DNA of 35,915 bases from an uncultured bacterium (GCA_905214245.1 CAJMLO010000005.1:1-35915); one strand, 5' to 3'; positions 8,472 to 17,350 are shown, numbered from the stretch's first letter. Program-made: numbers and translations. Notes: a model not told the origin generated them from the letters alone.

Positions 8472-9713
8472 TTGAAAAAAAGAGTTGTTATAACAGGTTT
8501 AGGAGCAATTACTCCAATTGGAAAAAATGTTTTGGAGTCATGGAATTCAATAAAACAAAAGAAATGTGGGATTGATGAAATTACATTATTTGATGCATCA
8601 AATTTTAAAACAAAATTAGATGCTGAAGTAAAAGAATATGACCAATTAGAATATTTTGATTTAAAGCAAGCTAAAAGATTAGATAGGTCTTCACAATTTG
8701 CAATAATTGCGGCAAGAGAAGCAATAGCTGATTCAAAAATTGAAAGAGAAAATACTGATTTTGATAGAGTTGGAACATTTGTGAGTTCTGGTATAGCAGG
8801 ACTTACAACAATACAAAATCAGTGTGAAGCATATTTTGAAAAAGGTAATAAAAGGGTTTCTCCAATGTTTATTCCAATGTCAATTGCAAATATGCCTTCT
8901 GGAAATATTGCGATTGAATTTGGTTTTAAAGGGGAATCAATGGGGATTGTAACAGCATGTGCGTCTTCAACTCACTCAATTGGAGAGGCATATAAAACAA
9001 TTATCATGGGACAGGAAGATATAGTTATTGCTGGAGGAACAGAAAGTTCTATTTGTGAAGTTGGTGTAGCAGGATTTGAAAATATGAAGGCTTTATCAAG
9101 TAGTACAGATAAAAATAGAGCAAGTATACCATTTGATAAGGAAAGAAATGGATTTGTAATGGGTGAAGGTGCAGGAGTTGTTGTTTTAGAAGAACTTGAA
9201 CATGCATTAAAAAGAAATGCAAACATTTACGCAGAAATAATTGGGTATGGCGCTACAACAGATGCATATCATATCACATCTCCTTGTCCTGATGGAGATG
9301 GTGCAAAAAAAGCAATGATAAGAGCAATAGAAAATGCAAATATTAATTCAAATGATATTGATTATATAAATGCACATGGTACTTCTACTCATTTGAATGA
9401 TTCAACAGAGACCATGGCTATAAAAAATGTATTTAAGGAAAAAGCATATAACTTGCCTGTAAGTTCAACTAAGGGAAATACTGGTCATCTACTTGGAGCT
9501 GCAGGTGGAGTTGAAGCAATATTTTGCATAAAAGCATTACAAGATCAAATCATACCTCCGACAATCAATTATAAAGAAAAAGATGAAGAGTGTGATTTAG
9601 ATATTGTTGCAAATGAGGTAAGAAATGCAAAACTTAACATTGTTATGTCAAATTCTTTAGGATTTGGAGGTCATAAAAATAGTAATATATTAAAAAGGTG
9701 GGAAGACAAATAA
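8472..9713 (+). CDS. fabF: 3-oxoacyl-ACP synthase II
   Basis: Condenses malonyl-ACP with the growing acyl-ACP. The 413 residues include the full Cys-His-His catalytic set: Cys163 in TACASS, His302 in NAHGTST and His339 in KGNTGH, close to the E. coli FabF numbering. It starts at TTG with AGGAGGA upstream, and its stop codon overlaps the accB start (TAATG). It is the only condensing enzyme in the operon. No FabH is present in the window, so chain initiation must be encoded elsewhere or done differently. Confidence 0.95.
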   Translation: MKKRVVITGLGAITPIGKNVLESWNSIKQKKCGIDEITLFDASNFKTKLDAEVKEYDQLEYFDLKQAKRLDRSSQFAIIAAREAIADSKIERENTDFDRVGTFVSSGIAGLTTIQNQCEAYFEKGNKRVSPMFIPMSIANMPSGNIAIEFGFKGESMGIVTACASSTHSIGEAYKTIIMGQEDIVIAGGTESSICEVGVAGFENMKALSSSTDKNRASIPFDKERNGFVMGEGAGVVVLEELEHALKRNANIYAEIIGYGATTDAYHITSPCPDGDGAKKAMIRAIENANINSNDIDYINAHGTSTHLNDSTETMAIKNVFKEKAYNLPVSSTKGNTGHLLGAAGGVEAIFCIKALQDQIIPPTINYKEKDEECDLDIVANEVRNAKLNIVMSNSLGFGGHKNSNILKRWEDK

Positions 9714-10165
9714 TGGAATATAAAAAAATAAAACAGCTTATGAATGATATGGGAGAATCTAAACTTTCAAGTATTGATATAGACTTTCCAGATGGAACTA
9801 AAATTAGTATGAAGAAGGAAGAGAAGAAATCAAATACTATAATTAAATCTGAGGAAAATGTAATAGAAAAAACTGAATTAAATACTGAAAATATGATATG
9901 TCCACAGAAAAATGGTGAAGATAAAGTTGAAGGCAAAATTGTAAAATCTCCTATGGTTGGAACATTTTATTTAAAACCATCGCCTACTTCAAATCCATAT
10001 GTTGAAATTGGAAAGGTTGTAAAAAAAGGTGATACACTTTGTATAATAGAAGCTATGAAATTGATGAATGAAATTGAATGTGAATACGATGGGAAGATTA
10101 CTGAAATATTTTTAAAAGACGGAGAACCAGTTGAATATGGAAGTAAATTGTTTGCCATTAGCTAG
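9713..10165 (+). CDS. accB: Biotin carboxyl carrier protein of acetyl-CoA carboxylase
   Basis: Carries the biotin that shuttles CO2 between AccC and the AccD-AccA transferase. The 150-residue protein has a variable N-terminal helix region, a Lys/Glu-rich linker (about 34-70) and a C-terminal biotinyl domain. The biotin acceptor is Lys116 in the canonical IIEAMKLMNE. A thumb-like insert (KPSPTSNPY, 88-96) is typical of acetyl-CoA carboxylase carriers. I chose the ATG at 9713, which overlaps the fabF stop; an in-frame GTG at 9698 lies inside the AAGGTGG ribosome site. Confidence 0.93.
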   Translation: MEYKKIKQLMNDMGESKLSSIDIDFPDGTKISMKKEEKKSNTIIKSEENVIEKTELNTENMICPQKNGEDKVEGKIVKSPMVGTFYLKPSPTSNPYVEIGKVVKKGDTLCIIEAMKLMNEIECEYDGKITEIFLKDGEPVEYGSKLFAIS

Positions 10166-10186
10166 AGATAAATACAGGAGGACAAG

Positions 10187-10609
10187 ATGTTAAATAAAGA
10201 AAAAATAAAAGAGATAATTCCGCAAAGAGAACCATTTTTGATGATAGATGAAATAGAGGAGTATATACCTGGAAATATGGCAATAGCATATAAAAATGTT
10301 TGCATAGATGAATGGTATTTTAAAGGACATTTTCCTGCAAATCCAATAATGCCTGGAGTGCTTATTGCAGAGTCACTTGCTCAGGCTGGTGCTGTTGCAA
10401 TTCTTTCTAAGGAAGAGAATAAAGGAAAAAATGCGTTGTTTGCTGGAATTGATAAAATGAAATTTAAAAAAATGGTTATTCCTGGAGATAGGTTAAAACT
10501 TGAAGTAAAAATTATAAAAGAAAAAGGACCAATAGGAGTTGGAGAAGGAATTGCGACGGTTGAAGGAAAATTGGTCGCAAAAGGTGAATTTACATTTGCT
10601 ATTGTATAA
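10187..10609 (+). CDS. fabZ: 3-hydroxyacyl-ACP dehydratase
   Basis: Hot-dog fold enzyme that removes water from 3-hydroxyacyl-ACP to give trans-2-enoyl-ACP. The catalytic His48 is in GHFPANPIMPGV and Glu62 is in AESLAQ. At 140 residues it has the normal length for FabZ and lacks the extra features of the isomerase FabA. It has a strong AGGAGG site and lies between accB and accC, a common clostridial arrangement. Confidence 0.95.
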   Translation: MLNKEKIKEIIPQREPFLMIDEIEEYIPGNMAIAYKNVCIDEWYFKGHFPANPIMPGVLIAESLAQAGAVAILSKEENKGKNALFAGIDKMKFKKMVIPGDRLKLEVKIIKEKGPIGVGEGIATVEGKLVAKGEFTFAIV

Positions 10610-10621
10610 GGAGGAAAAAAC

Positions 10622-11962
10622 TTGAATAAAATTTTAATTGCAAATAGAGGAGAAATAGCAGTTCGAATAATAAGAGCATGCAAAGAAATGAATATTAAAA
10701 CAGTGGCTGTTTATTCAGAAGCTGACAAAGATGCATTACACACAAAACTTGCAGATGAGGCAGTTTGTATAGGACCTGCGGATTCTAAAAAAAGTTATTT
10801 GAATATTAAAAATATTATAGAAGCGGCAAATATTACAAAAGCGGATAGTATTCACCCAGGGTTTGGTTTTTTATCAGAAAATTCACAATTTGCCAAAATA
10901 TGTGAAGAATCAAATATAAAATTTATAGGACCAAAATCAGAAATTATCGATTTACTTGGTAATAAATCAAATAGTAAAAAACTTATGAGAAAAGAAGGAA
11001 TACCTGTTATTGAAGGCTCTGAAGGTAGTATAAACAACTTGAAAGAAGCAATACTTGTATGTGAAAAAATTGGATATCCTATACTGTTGAAGGCGTCAGC
11101 AGGTGGTGGCGGAAAAGGAATAAGACTTGTTAATTCTTTTAATGAACTTGAAGAAAATTATAATTTAGTAAAACAAGAGGCAAAAAACTCGTTTGGAAAT
11201 GATGAGATTTACATAGAAAAATATATAAAAGAGCCTAGACATGTAGAAATTCAAATAATGGCAGATGAACATGGAAATGTAGTTCATCTAGGTGAAAGAG
11301 ATTGTACAATACAAAGGAAACATCAAAAAATATTAGAAGAAACACCATCTACAATTGTTGATGAAAAATTAAGATGTAAAATGGGAAATATTGCTGTAAA
11401 GGTTGCAAAAATTGCAGGTTATACAAGTGTAGGTACAGTTGAGTTTTTAGTTGATAGTGATAAGAATTTTTATTTTATGGAAATGAATACGAGAATTCAA
11501 GTAGAGCATCCAATAACAGAGATGCGAACAGGAATAGACTTAGTAAAAGAACAAATAAAAATTGCAGCAGGAGAAACATTAAAAGTAAAACAAAAGGAAA
11601 TTGAATTTAGAGGCCATGCAATTGAGTGTAGAATTAATGCAGAAAATCCTAATCAAAAATTTAGACCATCACCGGGGAAAATAAATGATATGAATTTTCC
11701 TGGAGGAAATGGGATAAGAATAGATACAGCAATATATAATGGATATTTAATCCCTCCATATTATGATTCTATGATTGCAAAAATAATTGCATATGGCTCA
11801 AATAGAAATGAAGCAATTAGCAAAATGAAAAGAGCACTAGAGGAGCTAGTTATAGATGGTGTTGATACAAATAGAGATTTTCTTTTTGATATAATAACAA
11901 ATAGAAATTTTATAAGAGGAAATTTTGATACTTCATTTATTGAAAAGGAAATATTAAAGTAG
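10622..11962 (+). CDS. accC: Biotin carboxylase subunit of acetyl-CoA carboxylase
   Basis: ATP-grasp enzyme that carboxylates the biotin on AccB. The 446 residues match the family length. It opens with KILIANRGEIAVRIIRA and shows the glycine-rich ATP loop GGGGKG (161-166), the bicarbonate/metal region FMEMNTRIQVEHP and the late GHAIECRINAE. The start is TTG with AAGGAGG upstream. Codon 15 is CGA, coding the conserved Arg of EIAVR; another CGA codes the Arg of EMRTG. These show that CGA is read normally in this organism, in contrast to CGG. Confidence 0.97.
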   Translation: MNKILIANRGEIAVRIIRACKEMNIKTVAVYSEADKDALHTKLADEAVCIGPADSKKSYLNIKNIIEAANITKADSIHPGFGFLSENSQFAKICEESNIKFIGPKSEIIDLLGNKSNSKKLMRKEGIPVIEGSEGSINNLKEAILVCEKIGYPILLKASAGGGGKGIRLVNSFNELEENYNLVKQEAKNSFGNDEIYIEKYIKEPRHVEIQIMADEHGNVVHLGERDCTIQRKHQKILEETPSTIVDEKLRCKMGNIAVKVAKIAGYTSVGTVEFLVDSDKNFYFMEMNTRIQVEHPITEMRTGIDLVKEQIKIAAGETLKVKQKEIEFRGHAIECRINAENPNQKFRPSPGKINDMNFPGGNGIRIDTAIYNGYLIPPYYDSMIAKIIAYGSNRNEAISKMKRALEELVIDGVDTNRDFLFDIITNRNFIRGNFDTSFIEKEILK

Positions 11963-11971
11963 GGAAAGAAA

Positions 11972-12832
11972 ATGATTGTTGATAAAATTAAAAAAAGAGA
12001 AAATAAAGCTTTGATAAATAAAAAAGCAAATATAGATATACCTGTTGGAAAATGGGTAAAATGCGAAAAGTGCAAAGAAATTTTGTATAAAGAAACAGTT
12101 AGAGAAAATTACAATATTTGTCCTAATTGTGGTCATTATTTTAGAATGCATATTAATAGAAGGTTAGAACTTATAATTGATAAGGGAACATATAAAAGAT
12201 TTGATTTAAATATTGAAACAACTAACCCATTAGAATTTGACGACTATCCTAAAAAGTTGAAAAATTTAAGAGAAAAAACAGGATTAGAAGAAGCTGTTGC
12301 ATGTGGAACAGGAAAAATTAATGGAGAAAATATAGTAATTTGTATAATGGACAGTGGCTTTTTGATGGGAAGCATGGGAGCAGTTGTTGGAGAAAAAATA
12401 ACATATGCTATAGAACAGGCAATAAAGCTTAAAATTCCAATAATAATATTTTGTACATCAGGTGGCGCAAGGATGCAAGAAGGTATTATATCTTTAATGC
12501 AAATGGCAAAAACTACGGAAGCATTAACTAAACTTGATGAAGCAGGACTTTTGTATATATCTGTGCTTACAGACCCAACGTATGGAGGAGTTACAGCATC
12601 ATTTGCGAGTTTGGGAGATATTGTTTTAGCAGAACCAAATGCAATGATAGGGTTTGCAGGTCAAAGAGTTATAGAGCAAACTATAAAAGAAAAATTACCA
12701 GAAGGATTTCAAACAGCAGAGTTTTTGTTAGAACATGGATTTGTTGACAAAATTGTTGAAAGGCATGAATTAAAAGAAACATTGTATAAGCTTATAAAGC
12801 TTAGCAAGGGAGGCAGATACTATGAAAAGTAA
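11972..12832 (+). CDS. accD: Acetyl-CoA carboxylase carboxyltransferase subunit beta
   Basis: Zinc-containing half of the carboxyltransferase that moves CO2 from biotin to acetyl-CoA. The zinc ribbon is intact, with Cys31, Cys34, Cys50 and Cys53 (CEKC...CPNC), followed by the crotonase-like domain with SGGARMQEG. The length of 286 residues is normal. It overlaps accA by 11 bases, which suggests coupled translation of the two transferase halves. Confidence 0.96.
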   Translation: MIVDKIKKRENKALINKKANIDIPVGKWVKCEKCKEILYKETVRENYNICPNCGHYFRMHINRRLELIIDKGTYKRFDLNIETTNPLEFDDYPKKLKNLREKTGLEEAVACGTGKINGENIVICIMDSGFLMGSMGAVVGEKITYAIEQAIKLKIPIIIFCTSGGARMQEGIISLMQMAKTTEALTKLDEAGLLYISVLTDPTYGGVTASFASLGDIVLAEPNAMIGFAGQRVIEQTIKEKLPEGFQTAEFLLEHGFVDKIVERHELKETLYKLIKLSKGGRYYEK

Positions 12833-13655
12833 TAATATAACAGCATGGGAAAGAGTTGAAATTGCAAGAAATCCTAAAAGAAAAACGGCAATTGAGTACA
12901 TAGATAAAATTTTTGATGAGTTTGTAGAATTACATGGGGATAGAATTTCAAAAGATGATAAGGCAATAATCTGTGGACTTGCGAGGATAGAAAATAAAAA
13001 TTTTACAGTAATAGCACAGCAGAAAGGCAGAAACACAAAAGAAAATATTGTAAGAAATTTTGGAATGCCAAATCCAGAAAGCTATAGAAAAGCTATACGT
13101 TTTATGAAGCAAGCTGAAAAGTTTGAAAGACCAGTAATAACGTTTATAGATACAAAAGGAGCATATCCAGGAGTAGAAGCTGAAGAAAAAGGACAAGGCG
13201 AAGCTATTGCAAAAAGTATGTTTGAAATGGCAAAGCTAAAAGTTCCAACAATATCAATTATAATTGGAGAAGGATCATCTGGTGGAGCACTTGCTATAGG
13301 TGTTACAAATAAAATATACATGCTTGAAAATTCGATATATTCAATATTATCTCCAGAAGGATATAGTAGTATTTTATGGAAGGATTCGAGTAGATGTAAA
13401 GAAGCGGCAGAAAAGATGAAGTTGACAGCTAGAGATTTATATGATATGAAAATAATCGATAAAATAATAGAAGATTCGACTGAAATTAATGAGCAAAAAT
13501 TTGAAAAGATAGCTAAAGATATAAGAAAAAATATTTTAGAGGATGTTGAAAATATTTCTAAATTAACAAAAGAAGAATTGGTTACAAAAAGATATGAAAA
13601 ATTTAGAAAAATTGAAGGATTTAGAAAATTAAAAGGAGGTAAAAATGTTACTTGA
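12822..13655 (+). CDS. accA: Acetyl-CoA carboxylase carboxyltransferase subunit alpha
   Basis: Partner of AccD in the transferase. The 277-residue chain has a short helical N-terminus (AWERVEIARNPKR) and a crotonase-like domain with the conserved TFIDTKGAYPG and GEGSSGGALAIG. It is slightly short compared with Gram-negative AccA, as in many Firmicutes. It overlaps accD by 11 bases and fabI by 11 bases. GGGAGGC precedes the ATG. Confidence 0.96.
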   Translation: MKSNNITAWERVEIARNPKRKTAIEYIDKIFDEFVELHGDRISKDDKAIICGLARIENKNFTVIAQQKGRNTKENIVRNFGMPNPESYRKAIRFMKQAEKFERPVITFIDTKGAYPGVEAEEKGQGEAIAKSMFEMAKLKVPTISIIIGEGSSGGALAIGVTNKIYMLENSIYSILSPEGYSSILWKDSSRCKEAAEKMKLTARDLYDMKIIDKIIEDSTEINEQKFEKIAKDIRKNILEDVENISKLTKEELVTKRYEKFRKIEGFRKLKGGKNVT

Positions 13656-14418
13656 AAATAAAAAAATATTAATAATGGGAATTAGAAATAAATGGAGTAT
13701 TGCATATGGAATAGCAAAGTCTGCATATGAAAATGGAGCAAATCTAATATTTACATATTGTGGAGAAAAAAATAAAGAAAAAATAGATGAACTTATTTCA
13801 GAATTTGAAGGAAGCAAAGCATATGTGCTAAATGAAGCATCAAAGGATGAAAATGTAAAAGAGGTATTTACTAAAATAAAGCAAGAAAATGGTAATATAG
13901 ATGCAATTGTTCACTCAATAGCACATGCAAATACAGAAGATTTGAATAATGACTTTGTAAATACAAGTAGAGAAGGTTTTGCACATGCACTTGATGTAAG
14001 TAGTTATTCATTTGTTTTAGTTTCAAGAATTGCTAAAGAACTTGGCATTTTAAATAAAAATGCCAGCCTTGTAACACTTTCTTACTATGGTTCGCAAAAA
14101 GTTATAGATGGATATAATGTGATGGGAGTTGCAAAAGCAGCACTTGAATCATCAGTAAGATATTTAGCAGATAATCTTGGAAAAGATGGAATAAGAGTGA
14201 ATGCAATTTCTGCAGGACCTATAAAAACATTATCTGCAAAAGGAATAAAAGATTTTTCTTCTATTCTTACAGTTGTTGAGGAGAAAGCGCCATTACACAA
14301 AAATGTTACTATAATGCAAGTGGGAAATGTTGCAACATTTTTATGCAGTAATATGTCAGAGGCTATAACTGGTCAAGTTATATATGCAGATAATGGGTAT
14401 AATATAATGGGAGTTTAA
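13645..14418 (+). CDS. fabI: Enoyl-ACP reductase, FabI type
   Basis: Completes each elongation round by reducing enoyl-ACP with NAD(P)H. The 257-residue short-chain dehydrogenase has the FabI-specific cofactor region GIRNKWSIAYGIA, the first active-site Tyr near 147 and the Tyr157-x6-Lys164 pair (YNVMGVAK), as in E. coli FabI. It is clearly not the flavin enzyme FabK that many clostridia keep in this operon. It overlaps accA by 11 bases and is followed by acpP. The FabI type is the usual triclosan target. Confidence 0.93.
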   Translation: MLLENKKILIMGIRNKWSIAYGIAKSAYENGANLIFTYCGEKNKEKIDELISEFEGSKAYVLNEASKDENVKEVFTKIKQENGNIDAIVHSIAHANTEDLNNDFVNTSREGFAHALDVSSYSFVLVSRIAKELGILNKNASLVTLSYYGSQKVIDGYNVMGVAKAALESSVRYLADNLGKDGIRVNAISAGPIKTLSAKGIKDFSSILTVVEEKAPLHKNVTIMQVGNVATFLCSNMSEAITGQVIYADNGYNIMGV

Positions 14419-14443
14419 AAAATAAGAAAGGATATATAAAATT

Positions 14444-14686
14444 ATGAATAAAGAAGAAATATTTGAGGAATTAAAGAAAATTATAGTAGAACAATTAGGA
14501 GTAAATGAAGCGAATGTTACAATGCAAGCAAGCTTTATAGATGATCTATCAGCGGATTCACTTGATATAGTAGAACTTGTGATGAATATAGAAGAAAAAT
14601 TTGATTTGGAAATTCCAGATAGTGAAGCTGAAAAGATTGCAACAGTTGAAGATGTTGTTGAATATATTTTGAATAGTAAAAAATAA
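14444..14686 (+). CDS. acpP: Acyl carrier protein
   Basis: Small acidic protein that holds the growing acyl chain on a phosphopantetheine arm. The attachment site is Ser39 in the classical ADSLD motif. At 80 residues and with helix pattern DIVELVMNIEEKF it is a normal fatty acid ACP. It is the last gene of the operon, right before a strong terminator; in many bacteria acpP is nearer the front. Confidence 0.95.
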   Translation: MNKEEIFEELKKIIVEQLGVNEANVTMQASFIDDLSADSLDIVELVMNIEEKFDLEIPDSEAEKIATVEDVVEYILNSKK

Positions 14687-14687
14687 A

Positions 14688-14739
14688 GGAGTAAAATATG
14701 AGGCTACTGAAAAAGTAGCCTCTATTTTCATCCTTTTTT
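14688..14739 (+). terminator. Strong terminator of the fatty acid operon
   Basis: A very long hairpin starts two bases after the acpP stop. GGA, AAAATA and GAGGCTACT pair with AGTAGCCTC, TATTTT and TCC around a GAAAA loop, and TTTTTT follows. Confidence 0.92.
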
Positions 14740-14861
14740 AATATACTAGGAAATTTCTCATTTCCTAGTATATTAAAGGCTACAATCGCCATTGTCTTTG
14801 AGCTTTCCTCCTCTTAGTCGGAAACTCAAATCGGCTATGAACAAAGGGCGACCTAAAGTCA
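14740..14861 (+). ncRNA. Structured intergenic repeat, copy 2 (candidate small RNA)
   Basis: Same element as 4251-4377. It begins with a perfect 15-bp inverted repeat (arms 14740-14754 and 14760-14774, loop TTCTC), better preserved than in the other copies. The main hairpin pairs TTTGAG(C)TTTCC (14797-14808) with GGAAACTCAAA (14820-14830). Compared with copy 1 both arms change together (T-A to C-G), which suggests selection on the structure. The conserved block ending GGGCGACCTAAAGT follows, but the last hairpin is weaker here and the T-rich tail is poor. Confidence 0.5.
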
Positions 14862-14891
14862 ATTTACTCAAAAATATTATACAAACACATA

Positions 14892-14937
14892 TTTACAAAT
14901 TTACATATGGATGATATAATAATATTGTTATAACAAT
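14892..14937 (+). promoter_or_regulatory. Promoter and palindromic operator for the Y-family polymerase operon
   Basis: TTTACA (14892-14897) and TATAAT (14915-14920) are spaced by exactly 17 bases. Right after the -10 lies the perfect 14-bp palindrome ATTGTTATAACAAT (14924-14937), at the likely transcription start, where a repressor could bind. It does not match the clostridial LexA box (GAAC-N4-GTTC). Confidence 0.6.
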
Positions 14938-14964
14938 GGCAAAAAAAGTGAAAGGAGACTTACA

Positions 14965-16461
14965 ATGCAGGAAGAACAAAAAATATATGTTTCTATAGAT
15001 TTAAAAAGTTTTTATGCATCTGTAGAGTGTAGAGAAAGAGGACTTGATCCACTTACTACGAACTTAGTTGTTGCAGATAGTAGTAGAACAGAAAAAACGA
15101 TATGCCTTGCAGTAAGTCCTGCACTAAAAAAGTATGGAATACCTGGAAGAGCTAGATTATTTGAAGTAGTTCAAAAGGTAAAAGAGATAAATGCAGATAG
15201 AAAGAGAAGGGCTCCTGGACATATATTTACAGGTAAATCAATAAATGAGTTAGAATTAAATAAAAATTTAAGTCTACAACTTGACTATATTGCTGCACCA
15301 CCAAGGATGGCACATTATATGCAATATAGTACACAAATTTATAATGTATATTTGAAATATTTTGCACCAGAAGATATTTATGTATATTCAATAGATGAAG
15401 TTTTTTGCGATGTTACACATTATTTAAAAACATATAATATGACTGCAAGAAAACTTGTAACAAAAGTTATTCAAGATGTATATGAAACAACTGGGATAAC
15501 TGCAACTGCCGGAATAGGAACAAATATGTATTTATGCAAGGTTGCAATGGATATAGTTGCAAAACATGTGAAACCAGATAAAAATGGAGTAAGAATTGCT
15601 GGACTTGATGAAATGAGTTATAGAAAGCTTTTATGGAATCATAGACCTATTACAGATTTTTGGAGAGTTGGAAAGGGCTATGCAAATAAATTGGAACAAC
15701 ACCGCATATACACAATGGGAGATGTAGCAAAAACATCAATCTATAATGAAGAATTGCTATACAAATTATTTGGCGTTAATGCAGAGCTTTTAATAGATCA
15801 CAGCTGGGGATGGGAATGTGTAACAATAGATAGTATAAAGGCATACAAACCAACTACAAATAGTATTTGTTCAGGTCAGGTTTTGCATTGCCCATATAAC
15901 TATGAAAATACTAGACTCATTGTAAAAGAAATGACAGAACTTTTATCACTTGATTTAGTTAAGAAAAATTTAGTTACAAATCAAATTGTATTAGAAATTG
16001 GGTATGATATTGATAATTTAACAGATCCAGAAATTAAAGGAAAGTATAATGGAGAAGTTACAACAGATAGGTATGGAAGAAAAGTTCCAAAACATGCTCA
16101 TGGAACAATTAATATAGATCATAAAACCTCTTCTACAAAGATTATTATGGAGGCGACTTTAAATCTATACGAGAGAATTATAAATAAAGACTTATTGGTT
16201 AGAAGATTGAATATTACTGCAAATAATGTTACAAATATTGCAGATGAAAAAGAAAAGTCTTATGAACAAATAGATTTATTTACAAATTATGAAGAAGTGA
16301 ATAAGAATAGAAAAAAAGAAGCGGATGAATTAAGAATTCAAAAAGCAATGATAGATATAAAACAAAAATATGGAAAAAATGCAATTGTAAAAGGTATGAA
16401 TTTGCAAAAAGAAGGAACTACAATTGAAAGAAATGTCCAGATAGGTGGCCATAAAGAATAG
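14965..16461 (+). CDS. Y-family DNA polymerase (UmuC/UvrX-like)
   Basis: Translesion DNA polymerase predicted to copy past damaged bases. The 498 residues show the palm motifs YVSIDLKSFYASVE near the start (metal-binding Asp12) and YSIDEVF (about 141-147, the catalytic Asp-Glu), followed by helix-hairpin-helix and little-finger regions. The C-terminus is longer than DinB and of the UmuC/UvrX type common in Firmicutes. AAAGGAGA precedes the ATG. It is followed after 12 bases by a YolD-like gene, a pairing well known for this subgroup. The promoter and palindrome at 14892-14937 suggest regulated expression. Confidence 0.9.
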   Translation: MQEEQKIYVSIDLKSFYASVECRERGLDPLTTNLVVADSSRTEKTICLAVSPALKKYGIPGRARLFEVVQKVKEINADRKRRAPGHIFTGKSINELELNKNLSLQLDYIAAPPRMAHYMQYSTQIYNVYLKYFAPEDIYVYSIDEVFCDVTHYLKTYNMTARKLVTKVIQDVYETTGITATAGIGTNMYLCKVAMDIVAKHVKPDKNGVRIAGLDEMSYRKLLWNHRPITDFWRVGKGYANKLEQHRIYTMGDVAKTSIYNEELLYKLFGVNAELLIDHSWGWECVTIDSIKAYKPTTNSICSGQVLHCPYNYENTRLIVKEMTELLSLDLVKKNLVTNQIVLEIGYDIDNLTDPEIKGKYNGEVTTDRYGRKVPKHAHGTINIDHKTSSTKIIMEATLNLYERIINKDLLVRRLNITANNVTNIADEKEKSYEQIDLFTNYEEVNKNRKKEADELRIQKAMIDIKQKYGKNAIVKGMNLQKEGTTIERNVQIGGHKE

Positions 16462-16473
16462 AAAGGAGTAGAT

Positions 16474-16881
16474 ATGTTTAGTAGTACTGATAAATATAAT
16501 GATATAATAAATATGCCACATCATGTATCTAAAACGCATCCTCAGATGTCACTTAAAGCAAGGTCAGCTCAATTTGCTCCTTTTGCAGCTTTAACAGGAT
16601 ATGGTGATGTAATAAATGAGACTGGCAGGTTTACAAATGAAAAAATAGAAATAGATGATGAATTAAAAGAAATATTAAATGAAGAGATAATGAAAATAAA
16701 AAGCAAATTATCAGAAAGATTAACTGTATCTTTTACATATTTTATACCTGATGAAAAAAAGAATGGTGGAAAGTATGTAACGGTAAAAGGAATTGTAAAA
16801 AAGGTAAATGATAATTTAATTATTTTAGAAGATAAAACAGAAATTTTAATTGAAGATATTATTGATATTACAATAATTTAA
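16474..16881 (+). CDS. YolD-like protein
   Basis: A 135-residue protein with the YolD-family signature MPHHVSKTHPQMS followed by RSAQFAPFAAL. A C-terminal beta-rich half (about 85-135) is likely. YolD-like proteins are usually encoded next to UvrX/UmuC-type polymerases in Firmicutes and have been proposed to act in place of UmuD; that role is from family knowledge, not shown here. It has its own GAAAGGAG site and sits between the polymerase and a DUF4186 gene. Confidence 0.8.
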   Translation: MFSSTDKYNDIINMPHHVSKTHPQMSLKARSAQFAPFAALTGYGDVINETGRFTNEKIEIDDELKEILNEEIMKIKSKLSERLTVSFTYFIPDEKKNGGKYVTVKGIVKKVNDNLIILEDKTEILIEDIIDITII

Positions 16882-16893
16882 AGAGGAGTAAAG

Positions 16894-17256
16894 ATGAAAA
16901 AAGATATTGCAGAATTATTAGATTCTTTAGAAAAGAGTAAATTTAGAGGTTCATTTCATTTAAATAGAAATATGAAGGAATATATCAAAGAAAAAGGATT
17001 AGACAAAATTAAATCAGATGCAAAAGATTTGATAATAAAAAGAATTTCAGATGCATATCCAAAAAACGATGGAAAGCAAACACCGATGAGACAAGTACAT
17101 CCAGTTTTTATTGCACAGCATGCAACGGGATGTTGTTGCAGAGGGTGTTTGGAAAGAATTCATGGAATCAGGAAAGGACATAAACTTTCAGAAGAAGAGA
17201 TAGATTATATTGCAAATGTGATAATGGAATGGATAAAAAGAGAGATGGCGAATTAG
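16894..17256 (+). CDS. DUF4186 family protein
   Basis: A 120-residue protein of unknown function. The conserved family core is visible: TPMRQVHPVFIAQHATGCCC, then RGCLERIHGIRKGH and the closing helix. Clustered Cys and His (HATGCCCRGC...H, about 75-92) could bind a metal. It is the third gene of the polymerase-YolD operon, 12 bases downstream, so a link to DNA repair or mutagenesis is a reasonable guess from context only. Confidence 0.75.
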   Translation: MKKDIAELLDSLEKSKFRGSFHLNRNMKEYIKEKGLDKIKSDAKDLIIKRISDAYPKNDGKQTPMRQVHPVFIAQHATGCCCRGCLERIHGIRKGHKLSEEEIDYIANVIMEWIKREMAN

Positions 17257-17285
17257 TTGATAATTATATTCTTTTATGATATAAC
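17257..17285 (+). promoter_or_regulatory. Promoter of the PAP2-mscL unit
   Basis: TTGATA (17257-17262) and TATAAC (17280-17285) are separated by 17 bases. The -35 begins within a few bases of the DUF4186 stop. Transcription from here would give a leader of about 115 bases before the PAP2 gene. Confidence 0.6.
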
Positions 17286-17350
17286 GAATATGTGAAAATA
17301 TTTCAAGTGAAAGGAATAGCAATAAAATGACATGGATAAATTTTTTATTC

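Noticed and set aside
14698..14718. Six-codon frame MRLLKK after an AAAGGAG site, possible leader peptide
   Set aside because: The sequence is the stem of the acpP terminator, and the apparent ribosome site is part of the paired arm.
14880..14964. LexA-controlled SOS promoter for the polymerase operon
   Set aside because: No GAAC-N4-GTTC box is present. The palindrome there has a different sequence.
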